A stretch of DNA of 64,000 nucleotides. It comes from Rummeliibacillus pycnus_A (GTDB lineage: Bacteria > Bacillota > Bacilli > Bacillales_A > Planococcaceae). Below, in pieces: positions 45,595 to 54,501 of this stretch. The stretch's first letter is position 1; each line of letters starts with the position of its first letter. Below the pieces are notes generated by a model, which worked only from the letters and a program-made list of their open reading frames with translations, was not told where the DNA came from and did not search any database. The position numbers and the translations under genes were made by a program. The stretch is from the NCBI RefSeq assembly GCF_044359855.1, contig NZ_CP132291.1, forward strand, positions 310,001 to 374,000. The letters are read 5' to 3'.

Positions 45595-45987
45595 ATGCAA
45601 TTCAAAAAAATTATTATTTATCTGTTTGTTATTTCTATCTTTTTAATTGGATGCGGATACAAGGTGAAGACTACTGAGTATAAGACTCCAGCACCATCAG
45701 CAGAAGAAGAAGTAAAATTAGATAAAAATGCGGATATTTTTATGTTGGGTAATAGAGTCTATAAAACGGATATTGACTGGGTAAATCAATTAAATCTTAC
45801 AAAGAAGAATGAAATAGGCGAAATTGAAAGTAAATATTCTATATCTTCAGACGAACCATTCAAAAATAAGATGGCTACTAAACTGCCTACCGGAAGTAAA
45901 ATATTTTCAACTAATGAGAGAAAAGATGTATTAATTGTTCAATATAAAGGAATTGAGAAGAAGTATTATGCATTATCGGAAGGGTAA
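45595..45987 (+). CDS. Putative lipoprotein
   Basis: 130 residues. Signal IIIYLFVISIFLIGC with lipobox Cys at about residue 20; short mature domain with MLGNRVYKTDIDWVNQLNL and GSKIFSTNERKDVLIV, probably beta-rich. Found in many Bacillales as an unnamed exported protein. GAGGTGAGG precedes the ATG. Confidence 0.72.
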   Translation: MQFKKIIIYLFVISIFLIGCGYKVKTTEYKTPAPSAEEEVKLDKNADIFMLGNRVYKTDIDWVNQLNLTKKNEIGEIESKYSISSDEPFKNKMATKLPTGSKIFSTNERKDVLIVQYKGIEKKYYALSEG

Positions 45988-46061
45988 TAATGATTGATCA
46001 GTATTGAATATTCTCACATATTTCCCATTCGTAATTTCAGTTTAGGGGGGAGGTGATTTCT

Positions 46062-46574
46062 TTGCTTGGCTTACCTAGAGGTGAGGTGTTTTTAGTTCCT
46101 TGGACTAGTGAGTGGGAAAAAGAATTCTTAGTAGAAAAAAGACAAATCGAAAATATTATTGGTCAACATACTGTAGCAATTCACCATATTGGTAGTACTT
46201 CGGTGGCACGATTAAGTGCAAAACCAATAATTGATATAGCGATTGAAATAAAAACATTTGAATACGGCTTAGCATGTGTTTCAGGGTTAAAAACACTAGG
46301 ATATCAATATAGAGGAACCGCTGTATTACCTGAAAGACATTACTTTAATAAGGGAGAACCAAGAACCCACCAAATTCATATGTATGAAAGTGGCAACAAA
46401 TACTTGGTTGAGCAGCTACAGTTTAGAGATTATTTAATAAATAATGAAACTGCAAGAATAGAATATGGAAAATTAAAACAAGAGCTTTCACAAATGAATA
46501 AACATGATAAACATCAATATGCAGAGGATAAATCAAGTTTTGTTATGTCAATTCTAAATAGCATTAATAAATAG
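46062..46574 (+). CDS. GrpB family nucleotidyltransferase-like protein
   Basis: A 170-residue protein of the GrpB/UPF0157 family, a nucleotidyltransferase fold. VHHIGSTSV-type motif HHIGSTSVARLSAKPIIDI (about 45-63) carries the GS and DxD-like residues; RTHQIHMYESG and LQFRDYL follow as usual. Activity not established. Start TTG 46062, six bases after the long GGGGGGAGGTGA box; a GTG at 46053 lies within the box. Confidence 0.85.
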   Translation: MLGLPRGEVFLVPWTSEWEKEFLVEKRQIENIIGQHTVAIHHIGSTSVARLSAKPIIDIAIEIKTFEYGLACVSGLKTLGYQYRGTAVLPERHYFNKGEPRTHQIHMYESGNKYLVEQLQFRDYLINNETARIEYGKLKQELSQMNKHDKHQYAEDKSSFVMSILNSINK

Positions 46575-46633
46575 GTGTAAATTATTCAATTTTGAAGCTT
46601 TAGCTCAGATGTGGTTGTTAGAGGGTGGAAAAT

Positions 46634-47818
46634 ATTAATAACAGTTTTAAAGCTATATGGTTAAGTTGTGCAACTTCTGAACTGGGAGGTGCATTTTTTA
46701 CATTTTGTAATTCTGTATTAATTTATAAATTAACGGGTTCGCCTACAAAACTGGGATTAGTGTGGCTAATCTATTATGTCCCATCATTTTTCATGCAACT
46801 TATTATTGGTCCATATATCGATCGGTGGAGTCGAAAACGGACAATGATTATTTGTCATATGATACGAGCTTTTCTTGCTTTAACATTGTCTGTTTCTTTA
46901 ATAGGAGAATTTTTTTCAATCAGTTTAATATTCTTAGTTCAAGTTATTGTTGGAATCGTAATGCCAATCTTTACACCAGCAAATCAAGCTATTTTGCCAA
47001 CAATTATTGAAAAAGAACAGCTAGGAAAGGCAAATGCTACACTAGAAAGTATCCGGCAAATGATGGCAATTATGGGGCCGATCCTTGCAGGAATAGCTGT
47101 TGAGTTTATTGAAGTAAAGTGGTTGTTACTTGTAATTGGTTTTGCCTTTTTAATTAGTACATATGCTTTATCAAAGGTTAGCGAAAATTATAACCCACAG
47201 CAAATTAGAAAACCATGGCTTACAGATTTTAAGGAAGGATTACATTTGTATTTTGATCATCCACTAATTGTATGGCTAGGAGTCTTTTTTGGATTTGTTC
47301 AATTTGGAGTAGGGGTTACAACTGTTACAACATTACCATTTATCACTACTGTATTAGACTTACCCTATACAGCGTATGGCCTGTTTATGGCTGGATTTCC
47401 TGTAGGTTATATTCTTGGTGCTTTATTAAACTCTAAACTATCAAAAAATAAAGATCTTGGAATATTGTTCAGTTCTTTATTTATAGGTGGCTGTACATAC
47501 ATATCATTAAGTTTAACGCCCTGGTATTTTCTCGCTATAATTACAGAATGTATTGCAGGAATTGTAATTGCAATATTCAATATTAATAATATAACGCTTA
47601 TCCAGCAATCCATTCCCAATCATGTTATGGGAAAAGTAACATCTGTTAGATTATTGATTATGCGAATAATGCTTCCTTTAGGAATTCTATGTGCTTCGTT
47701 CTGTGTAGAGTTTGTAACTATAAGGGGGATGTATTTAATAATTGGGACTATTATTTGTGGAACATCTGTTTTTGGATATCTATATTTGAGATATAAATCT
47801 GTTAAATCATATTGTTGA
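46634..47818 (+). CDS. MFS exporter with doubtful start codon
   Basis: A 394-residue membrane exporter of the MFS_3/DHA3 type, about 12 helices, with IDRWSRKRTMI (A-motif) after helix 2 and FTPANQAILPTI. Related to the gene at 20586. The start is unclear: GTG 46625 lies inside the only ribosome binding site (AGAGGGTGG), and the first codon at a normal distance is ATT 46634, which would give MNNSFKAIWLSC. Substrate unknown. Confidence 0.82.
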   Translation: MNNSFKAIWLSCATSELGGAFFTFCNSVLIYKLTGSPTKLGLVWLIYYVPSFFMQLIIGPYIDRWSRKRTMIICHMIRAFLALTLSVSLIGEFFSISLIFLVQVIVGIVMPIFTPANQAILPTIIEKEQLGKANATLESIRQMMAIMGPILAGIAVEFIEVKWLLLVIGFAFLISTYALSKVSENYNPQQIRKPWLTDFKEGLHLYFDHPLIVWLGVFFGFVQFGVGVTTVTTLPFITTVLDLPYTAYGLFMAGFPVGYILGALLNSKLSKNKDLGILFSSLFIGGCTYISLSLTPWYFLAIITECIAGIVIAIFNINNITLIQQSIPNHVMGKVTSVRLLIMRIMLPLGILCASFCVEFVTIRGMYLIIGTIICGTSVFGYLYLRYKSVKSYC

Positions 47819-48124
47819 TCATCTTATTCAATACTATCTATGTTCATCTAAAAAGGACTTAAGCAGTGTGTTCCGTCATTAGTAGTTGGTCAATTTCTAA
47901 TGATTTAAGCGATAATCATATTAAACTAAATAACCGATAAACTTCAATCGTATACCGAGTCAGGGATAGCTGATTACTTAGGCAAAAGTATTAAATAAGT
48001 GCAAAAATTAAAGAAATACCTAATGGGCAAAACAGTTATTTCAGTGAAATTCCTCATTTAGTTGTTCCGTAACAAATGGGTATAACTAAGTGAATTTTTT
48101 ATTTGAAATATAACAAGTAAGAAT
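47819..48124. other. Intergenic stretch between convergent genes
   Basis: No gene seen; a short frame on the plus strand reads TESGIADYLGKSIK before a stop, too short to judge. No clear terminator. Confidence 0.35.
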
Positions 48125-48562
48125 TTATATAATTTCCTTAGAAAAACCTGTGCTTTTTCCTAAATAACCATTCGCGTTATAGAAAGCATGAGCTGCCTTA
48201 CGTTCTTCACGATTCCCACTATTTAAAGCAATTGCATTACATCCTTGGACTTTTGCCCACTGTTCACAAGCACTGAGTAATTTCTTTCCAATCCCTTGTT
48301 TTCTTTCCTGTGAACTTATGACAAATGCTAATATGCGAGTGTATGAACCTGTCATCTCAAAATAATAAGCTTTGCAAACTCCTGCAAAGCCTACAACTTG
48401 CTTATTTTTAACTGCTACAAGACCTTCATAATCAGTTTGCTTTTGCAATTCATTATATCTAAAAGTGACATCTTCAGTGGTTGATGGATATCCTAACTCA
48501 GTTAATAATTTTGTAAGTTCAGTATAGTCATTTTCTTGAAGTGTTCTAATTTGTATGTCCAT
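48125..48562 (-). CDS. GNAT acetyltransferase
   Basis: A 145-residue GNAT: acetyl-CoA loop ERKQGIGKKLLSACEQW (about residue 90) and HAFYNANGYLG near the end. The early part IRTLQENDYTELTKLLTELG is common to small-molecule or aminoglycoside-like acetyltransferases. Substrate unknown. AAAGGAG upstream of the ATG on the minus strand. Confidence 0.82.
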   Translation of the reverse strand: MDIQIRTLQENDYTELTKLLTELGYPSTTEDVTFRYNELQKQTDYEGLVAVKNKQVVGFAGVCKAYYFEMTGSYTRILAFVISSQERKQGIGKKLLSACEQWAKVQGCNAIALNSGNREERKAAHAFYNANGYLGKSTGFSKEII

Positions 48563-48742
48563 AAATTTACAATCTCCTTTTTACAGATGATACCCCTTAC
48601 TTATATTTCTATATATTGTATATTATGGGATAATATGATTCAATTAAAGAAGTGCATTAGCAAATTAAATGAACTAGCGACAAATTGATACGGATGTTTA
48701 TTATTAATTAGAAATAAATTATTTAGTAGGAGGTAGAATCTT

Positions 48743-49210
48743 ATCTATAAGTTAATCGTTCAAATAGTCTTCGCATTTCTTATGTTTTTTGGATCAACAT
48801 TAATTGCTTTCTACGAGGGAAGCGGTATTGTTGATAATCCTTGGGAATGGGAATATTCAACACCATTTTCACATTTTATTGGCGTGGATGTTAGGCTTGC
48901 TTCAGATATTTCAACATTCGATTATTTTGTGTATGCAGCTAAATTTCATCCTGTTTATCCATTAATAATGGTGTTAAGTATGATTTATCTATTTATTATA
49001 CTTGGGCTCATCATATCTAAAAGGAAAAAGAATATTACAGCATTATATTTTAGTCTATATAGTTTGATCATGTTTGGATTATCTTTAGTACTACTTAATG
49101 CATCAACTCTTGGAGGAAAAGCATTTTCTTATCTCTTTTTAACAGTTGGTATTGTTTTACTTGCTTTCTCTTTTATCGTTAAAAAGAAAATTACAGAACA
49201 GATTACGTGA
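48743..49210 (+). CDS. Membrane protein with apparent ATC start
   Basis: About 155 residues with four membrane helices. AGGAGGT at 48728-48734 has no ATG, GTG or TTG at the right distance in this frame; ATC 48743 is eight bases away and gives MYKLIVQIVFAFLMFFGS, a complete first helix. ATG 48782 would cut this helix in half and has no box. The protein has FHPVYPLIMVLSMIYLFII and a basic tail KKKITEQIT. Function unknown; terminator at 49245. Confidence 0.6.
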   Translation: MYKLIVQIVFAFLMFFGSTLIAFYEGSGIVDNPWEWEYSTPFSHFIGVDVRLASDISTFDYFVYAAKFHPVYPLIMVLSMIYLFIILGLIISKRKKNITALYFSLYSLIMFGLSLVLLNASTLGGKAFSYLFLTVGIVLLAFSFIVKKKITEQIT

Positions 49211-49244
49211 GCTTGCAAAGATAACTAAAAAATCCAGGAATACA

Positions 49245-49290
49245 AAAAGACTTGATTCTACTCATGTAGAGTCAAGTCTTTTAATTTTTA
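49245..49290 (+). terminator. Rho-independent terminator
   Basis: AAAAGACTTGA...TCTA pairs with TAGAGTCAAGTCTTTT, then TAATTTTTA. Near-perfect 15-bp stem. Confidence 0.8.
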
Positions 49291-49340
49291 CAAAATAAGC
49301 GAGGACATTCAAAAATGAAATGTAGAACTAAGTTAGAAAA

Positions 49341-49868
49341 TCATTTCACTGAATTAGCTATATCAACTAAATTTGCCGAAGAGATCTCTTTTTCGCTTTC
49401 ACGATCCATGCTTAAAATATATTGCCAACCATTCTTTTCGAAAACCAAAGTATTATATCCAGTATAGGCTTTGCTAAAAACAGCTTCACTTCCATCTTTA
49501 AGTTTCACTTTTTGATTACTTTGTCTTTCCCCAAATGGAAGCTTATGTTTTACAGGCTTGATAAATATTTTATAGTGATTGTGAGGAGAATTTTGATTAA
49601 TAAACTCAAATTCTAATCCATCACCTTGTTCGCCCTCTAAATCGTTAAGTCTTCCAAAAGCATGTGTAAAGGATACACCAGGCAATTGAGAAGGTAGTGA
49701 AATATTCGTTTTAAAATGTCTATTACTATCTAATAATGCATTAGAAATATCTTTATAACCGATATCGCGGTAGAACTTTTCAAAATCATTACTTGCAGCA
49801 TTTGCAATATAGGTGTTTAGCTGAAGTAACAATAATAAAGAAAAAGTAGCCATGAAATATCTTTTCAT
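49341..49868 (-). CDS. Exported protein, unknown
   Basis: A 175-residue secreted protein: signal YFMATFSLLLLLQLNTYIANA, cut near residue 25. The mature part holds LEFEFINQNSPHNHYKIFIK and KLKDGSEAVFSKAYTGYNT, a beta-rich pattern with an extended C-terminal helix. A similar layout is found in unnamed Bacillus exported proteins. Single gene on the minus strand, GGATGATT before the ATG. Confidence 0.65.
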   Translation of the reverse strand: MKRYFMATFSLLLLLQLNTYIANAASNDFEKFYRDIGYKDISNALLDSNRHFKTNISLPSQLPGVSFTHAFGRLNDLEGEQGDGLEFEFINQNSPHNHYKIFIKPVKHKLPFGERQSNQKVKLKDGSEAVFSKAYTGYNTLVFEKNGWQYILSMDRESEKEISSANLVDIANSVK

Positions 49869-50119
49869 CTCGAATCATCCTTACCTTAATGTGTTTAAAT
49901 ATAGACTGAATCGAAATAATAATTTTATACATAAATCTACATTTTATAAACCACGATAGTCTATATAAATAATTTAAAAAATCGCAATAAGGAATTAAAA
50001 CTCAAATTAGATTGAATATATCTAACAATTACTAATTCAATAATTTAAAAAAATTTTAATTGATTCTTCGTATTAAGTTCCTTGAAAGGTAAATACTAAA
50101 ATCAAAGGTGGTGGAATCA

Positions 50120-50569
50120 TTGAAAAAGATTTTACAAATTATGATACCGACTATATTACTAATTATGAATATTGCTCCAACTGTACTTGCTAAAGATAAA
50201 CAAATAGATGAATTTTACTCAGCATTATCCAACGAAAATGTGTATAAAGAATATAAAAAGGCAACTTTAAATATTCGAAAGAAAATGAAAGTGACCGCAT
50301 ATAAGGATTTAGAAAAAGAATTAGGGAAGTACTCATTTGACGTTGGACTTTTACCAAATAGCATTCCAAAAAACGATGTGTATTTTTTTGCGTCCATTAT
50401 TGACAACGATAAGCGAATTGTAAAGAAATTTGCGATTTATCAACTAGACGGTGAGTTGTTTACATCTGGATATAGTAGTAGAACGAAAGGAACAACAGGA
50501 TTAGACGACGATTTTAGTTCTTTGAAAAGTTCGATCGTAAAAGAAGAACTTGCGAGTGATAAGCCTTAA
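50120..50569 (+). CDS. Secreted protein, paralogue of 30832-31284
   Basis: 149 residues with signal ILQIMIPTILLIMNIAPTVLA and mature blocks KQIDEFYSALSN, VYKEYKKATLNIRKKM and VYFFASIIDNDKRIVKK that match the protein at 30832 in order. The box AAAGGTGGTG contains the GTG codons at 50108 and 50111; TTG 50120 six bases on is the start. Terminator at 50597. Role unknown. Confidence 0.7.
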   Translation: MKKILQIMIPTILLIMNIAPTVLAKDKQIDEFYSALSNENVYKEYKKATLNIRKKMKVTAYKDLEKELGKYSFDVGLLPNSIPKNDVYFFASIIDNDKRIVKKFAIYQLDGELFTSGYSSRTKGTTGLDDDFSSLKSSIVKEELASDKP

Positions 50570-50596
50570 GGTTTTATATATTTTCTTTTCATGAAA

Positions 50597-50633
50597 TAAA
50601 AGACAGCTTTCAATAAAAATCTTAAGCTGTTTT
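50597..50633 (+). terminator. Rho-independent terminator
   Basis: ACAGCTT (50601-50607) and AAGCTGT (50622-50628) followed by TTTTTT. Confidence 0.7.
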
Positions 50634-50727
50634 TTAAAATTATGACTCTGATTAACTTGATTGGAATTTCTTCAAATTAATAAGCATATTCGAGAGTTAT
50701 TTCGAATATGCTTATTTTTTCGAGTAG

Positions 50728-51306
50728 CCAATAAGTACGATAGGTCGATTCTCGTTACTATTATTACTTAGTTTTCTGATGTTGGCTATTCACTTATTAA
50801 TTCAGAACTTGTTATATGACTTATCTCAACTTTCGATTCTATGGGATAAAATAGATAAAGAATTCTCAGTAAAGCCTAGAAAATGGGACGCTTCAAACTT
50901 AAATAATTTTATTATCTGTATTGGTCCTATTAGTTCAATTTTCGATATTTTAACATTTATAGTGATGTGGAAAGTATTTGGTGCCAATACAGTTGCAGAA
51001 CAATCATTGTTCCAATCTGGTTGGTTTGTAGTAGGACTACTTATTCAAACGTTAATTGTGTATAAGATTCGAACACAAAGAATTCCATTTATTTAAAGTA
51101 CAGCTGCTATTCCAGTACTATTATTAACAGAACTCATTATGGCTATTGGCATTTACGTTCCATTTTCTCCATTGGGGGCTGCAGTAGGATTACAGCCACT
51201 TCCCCTTAATTATTTCCTATGGCTAGTAGGGATATTAAAAGGATATGCTGTATTGACTCAATTTCTTAAACAGTTAAATATTAAGAAATTTCATAGTTGG
51301 TTATAA
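50728..51306 (+). pseudogene. mgtA: C-terminal remnant of a magnesium-transporting P-type ATPase (MgtA/MgtB)
   Basis: The frame gives about 190 codons that match the last membrane part of MgtA: LAIHLLIQNLLYDLSQ, KPRKWDASNLNNFI, SSIFDILTFIVMWKVFGAN, QSLFQSGWFVVGLLIQTLIV, RTQRIPFI, then TAA (51094-51096), then STAAIPVLLLTELIMAIGIY and VPFSPLG to stop 51304-51306. All cytoplasmic domains (actuator, DKTGT phosphorylation and nucleotide domains) are absent and a TAG (50725) closes the upstream side. MgtA and MgtC genes are often neighbours, as here. Confidence 0.88.
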
Positions 51307-51514
51307 CAGCACTTTGAACATGCATTCTTATTGCATATTTCTATTATGAATGGAGAAATGCACTTCTCATTATCAGACGAAGAACTCTTTGCCTAAATGA
51401 ATTAAAAAGGCAAGGCAAAGAGAGAGCGCATTTTTATGGATATAATAACGTATCTCCTATCTTGTTAGGAATAAAAGCAATGTTAAAAACCAAAAATGGG
51501 TAGTGGAAATTTTA

Positions 51515-51597
51515 TATAATATATGACACTTAAAAAGTGATATGAAAAGGAGGTTACTTCTGTAGTCCTCCTTTCACTATGTATGGATAATTGGAGG
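51515..51597 (+). promoter_or_regulatory. Short leader of mgtC with hairpins
   Basis: TATAAT at 51515-51520 is a possible -10 box. Then CACTT-aaa-AAGTG (51527-51539) and AAAGGAGG (51546-51553) pairing with CCTCCTTT (51567-51574). CCTCC can instead pair with the mgtC ribosome binding site GGAGG (51593-51597). An ATG at 51542 opens MKRRLLL only. The pairing alternatives could tune translation. Confidence 0.35.
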
Positions 51598-51605
51598 TGG
51601 AAGAT

Positions 51606-52307
51606 ATTTTATGGCAAGACATTGTAGTTCGATTAGTAGTTGCTATATTTGCTGGGGCTTGTATTGGAACTGAGCGGCAATGGCGGCATCGTATGGCTGG
51701 ATTACGAACGAACGCTCTCGTTTCGTTAGGCGCTTGTTTGTTTGTTTTATTATCTGTTATGACTTCAGGAGAAGGAAGCCCTACACGTATCGCTGCTCAG
51801 GTTGTAAGTGGAATTGGTTTTCTCGGCGGTGGAGTCATTATTCGAGATGGTTTTAGTATTCGTGGATTAAATACAGCTGCTACATTATGGTGTGCTGCAG
51901 CAGTTGGCACTCTTGTTGGAGCTGGATTTTTAGAAGTGGGTATTATTGGTGCTTTCGGTGTTATTTTAGCAAATATTTTCCTTCGACCTGTGGCATTGAT
52001 TATGAACAAAAAGTCCCGAGATCAACAGCAAGAAGAAATGAGCTATATGTTATCAGTAACCTGCTTAGATAAAGATGAGTCTCATATTAGAGTTTTGTTA
52101 ATGCATATGGTTCATACAGAAGGAATTGGTCTAAAAGAATTGTTTAGTAAAGACATTGAAGAGGGCAAAAAAGTAGTTGTACAAGCACTTATGCATTGCG
52201 ATTCAAAAAAAGCTACGCTTATTGAAAAAATAGTGAGCCGGTTAAGTTTGGAAGCTGGTGTAACAGCTGTCGGATGGAAAACTATTGTAGAACAAGAGTC
52301 TGATTGA
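51606..52307 (+). CDS. mgtC: MgtC/SapB family membrane protein
   Basis: About 233 residues. The membrane part (four or five helices) has the MgtC/SapB hallmark ACIGTERQWRHRMAGLRTNA and SGIGFLGGGVIIRDG, LNTAATLWCAAAVGTLVGAG. The C-terminal 85 residues form an ACT-like cytoplasmic domain. MgtC proteins help growth at low magnesium and inhibit ATP synthase in Salmonella; here the role is inferred. GGAGGTGG (51593-51600) overlaps the in-frame TTG 51591 and GTG 51597, and ATT 51606 is the codon at a normal distance. Confidence 0.85.
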   Translation: MLWQDIVVRLVVAIFAGACIGTERQWRHRMAGLRTNALVSLGACLFVLLSVMTSGEGSPTRIAAQVVSGIGFLGGGVIIRDGFSIRGLNTAATLWCAAAVGTLVGAGFLEVGIIGAFGVILANIFLRPVALIMNKKSRDQQQEEMSYMLSVTCLDKDESHIRVLLMHMVHTEGIGLKELFSKDIEEGKKVVVQALMHCDSKKATLIEKIVSRLSLEAGVTAVGWKTIVEQESD

Positions 52308-52759
52308 TAAATTTCTGTATAAAATCTTTTGTCTAACTACTTTAAATGTTTTCTAATCTAGTGTGATAAGTCTATACATGATTCAGCTTTGAAATGTAAT
52401 TATGCTTATGGCTTAAATTGTTAGTTAAAATGAAGCTGATTAGTTAAACGGGTCATATCCTGGGGTTAAATTCCAGAACATGACCCGTTTTTAAATGGAT
52501 CTCGGCTGAACCCCCTTTTAGAGCATCAATATAATATTCTTTTCAAACAGTTCATTCCACGATTTTGAGCAACTCTTCTACGGTAGGTAGTTCTACTTAC
52601 AAGTTCATTCACGACCATTAATATTCATAAGTCCATCTTGATCCTTATCCACAGTAGACAATTATTATTTCTAATGATTAGTATATAACAATATTTGTAT
52701 TTAATACCAAATATAATTTATAATTCAATTATATAGATGGTTTTATTAGGGGGCATCAT
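52308..52759. other. Intergenic stretch after mgtC
   Basis: Holds the terminator. On the minus strand around 52505-52655 broken frames read VDKDQDGLMNINGRE and LPTVEELLKIVE, separated by stops: perhaps a worn relic, not a gene. Confidence 0.35.
52446..52492 (+). terminator. Rho-independent terminator
   Basis: AAACGGGTCAT and ATGACCCGTTT with inner CCTGG/CCAG pairing, then T residues. Confidence 0.8.
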
Positions 52760-53242
52760 TTGAAGAATACATGTTTTATCTTTATTTTATTAGTTATAAT
52801 GATTAGCTGTTTTGGGTGCACGCAAAGCAATTCAAAAACAAATACCAATTCTCAAAACAAACCTTATACTTCTGAAGAAGCTATTAAAAGAGGGGATGTG
52901 GTTCAAACTAATATTACGGTTAATAATTTTGACCGGTTCAAAAAGTTTTTAAGTAACTATAATGATGAAAAAGCAGACAAAATAAGAATAACTGGTTATA
53001 CCATTGAAGGAGATCCAATCTTTACCGATTTGGATTACGATGGAAAAAAGATACACTATACCAATGATAATTCTAATGATGCTTATGGGGCAAAGGAAAT
53101 TATTAATGATGTGTGCAATACGATTATTGAGGAAAAGAAAGAACAACGTACAATTTGGTACTCAGCAAGTGGTTGTTCAAAAAACAAGTCATATTCACTT
53201 ATTAGTATAGATCAGAATGATTTTCAAAATAAACAATACTAG
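52760..53242 (+). CDS. Putative lipoprotein
   Basis: 160 residues, TTG start behind GGGGGC. Signal FIFILLVIMISCFGC with lipobox Cys at about residue 20, followed by a polar Ser/Asn/Thr linker. The mature domain has FDRFKKFLSNYNDEKADKIR and a DLDYDGKKIHYTNDN stretch. DUF4362-like proteins of Bacillus look similar (ITVNNFDRFKKFL, then TxxGDPI-like, then tyrosine-rich end); this link is by memory of the pattern only. Confidence 0.72.
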   Translation: MKNTCFIFILLVIMISCFGCTQSNSKTNTNSQNKPYTSEEAIKRGDVVQTNITVNNFDRFKKFLSNYNDEKADKIRITGYTIEGDPIFTDLDYDGKKIHYTNDNSNDAYGAKEIINDVCNTIIEEKKEQRTIWYSASGCSKNKSYSLISIDQNDFQNKQY

Positions 53243-53331
53243 TAACTGAAATGGAACACAGCATTATATGTGAGTATGAAAATAGATTTGAATAAAGCTA
53301 AAACAATAAAAAAATGTAGGAGAGTGTATGT

Positions 53332-53694
53332 ATGAGTCTTGCAATGTGTATGATTTCTATTAAAGTTAATGATATTGAAAAGGCTAAACGTTTTTATTGT
53401 GAGGGCTTAGGCTTTCAAGTGGAAAAAGCTTATAGTGAAAGTATAGTAGAGCTAAACTTTGATGGACTCCCAATCATACTTGAGAAAGTATCTGACTTGA
53501 ACACCTTAGATTATTATGATAATTCTCAAATTGTTATGGGTTTACAAACGAAAGATATAGTATCTGAAATAGAAATACTTCGTGATAAGGGGATTGAATT
53601 ATTATTTGAAGAGCCTCAAAAATGTCCACCGGGCTTGTTTAATGTAATTAAAGATCCTTTTGGAAACTATATAGAAATATTAGAGTTTCAGTAA
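53332..53694 (+). CDS. VOC family protein
   Basis: A 120-residue single VOC module pair: SIKVNDIEKAKRFYCEGLGF (about 8-27) and FNVIKDPFGNYIEILEF at the end (metal-site Glu in EILEF). Function unknown; proteins of this type include thiol transferases and dioxygenases. AGGAG before the ATG; terminator at 53746. Confidence 0.83.
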   Translation: MSLAMCMISIKVNDIEKAKRFYCEGLGFQVEKAYSESIVELNFDGLPIILEKVSDLNTLDYYDNSQIVMGLQTKDIVSEIEILRDKGIELLFEEPQKCPPGLFNVIKDPFGNYIEILEFQ

Positions 53695-53745
53695 ATCATG
53701 TCAGAATATTTGTCTGTGACTAAGTTTCAGTTTTTCTAATCCTCT

Positions 53746-53790
53746 AGGAAACCATTTTGAGTAAATATAAATCAAATGGTTTCTTTTTCT
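53746..53790 (+). terminator. Rho-independent terminator
   Basis: GGAAACCATTTTG and CAAATGGTTTC around a 13-base loop, then a long T/C-run. Confidence 0.8.
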
Positions 53791-53890
53791 TTTTAGTTTT
53801 TATGTGGATTTTATATTTATTGCATATTTCTTCATTGGAATGGCAATAAGACAAAGCTTTTTAACTTAAAAATCTAAAAGAAGGTGAAAG

Positions 53891-54448
53891 ATGAAGAAAA
53901 ATAATACATTAAAGATTTGGTTCATAGCTATCTTACTTGCATTAGTTGCTGAAAATTGGTTTTATCCTTATTCTTTTCTAAGTTTCAATAAAAGTGTTAC
54001 TCATGATGAAGGCAATTCAGTAGTTCAACAATACTTGCAAGATTTAAGTGATTTTAAAAGTATATATATAATAGAACCTGAATCAGACATAACAACAGAT
54101 AGAATACAATATATCTTACAAATGTACGAACAAAAATGGTTAATAAGTAAAAAGCCGGTTAACATGAAGTTTAATGAACTTGATATTATCTTAATCAAAG
54201 TTAGAGAAAACAGAGAAATTTTATTGGATCTTGCTTTCCGTGAAAACTACTCACCAATGGCAAAACAATACTTAAAGGAAAGTATACAGTTTTGCTTCGA
54301 ACTTGAGGAGAAAATCCAAGAATTAAAAAATTCTTATTTTAATTCAAGAATAACCTTGAAAAGACAATATCGTAACCTTCATGGTGAATTTATTAGTAGC
54401 TTTGATATGTTCGTTTCGTTTTACAAGGCGTATAAAGATGCTAGGTAA
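53891..54448 (+). CDS. Membrane-anchored helical protein, unknown
   Basis: 185 residues: one N-terminal membrane segment (IWFIAILLALVAENWF) that may be a signal anchor, then an all-helical outside domain with VVQQYLQDLSDFKSIY and KQYLKESIQFCFELEEKIQE. No motif known. AGAAGGTG before the ATG. The next gene starts 53 bases later and could share the transcript. Confidence 0.6.
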   Translation: MKKNNTLKIWFIAILLALVAENWFYPYSFLSFNKSVTHDEGNSVVQQYLQDLSDFKSIYIIEPESDITTDRIQYILQMYEQKWLISKKPVNMKFNELDIILIKVRENREILLDLAFRENYSPMAKQYLKESIQFCFELEEKIQELKNSYFNSRITLKRQYRNLHGEFISSFDMFVSFYKAYKDAR

Positions 54449-54501
54449 AATATCTCGGTGTCTTTCTAAAGAAAAGCATTTAGGAAAGGAGCGATAAAAC
54501 T

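Noticed and set aside
51320..51480. M-box (magnesium) riboswitch before mgtC
   Set aside because: Only an imperfect hairpin (CTCTTTGCC/GGCAAAGAG) is seen; the conserved M-box blocks are missing. It may be the old terminator of the mgtA remnant.
52505..52655. Calcium-binding-like fragment VDKDQDGLMNINGRE
   Set aside because: Short, broken by several stops and without support from neighbours; noted only in the gap entry.
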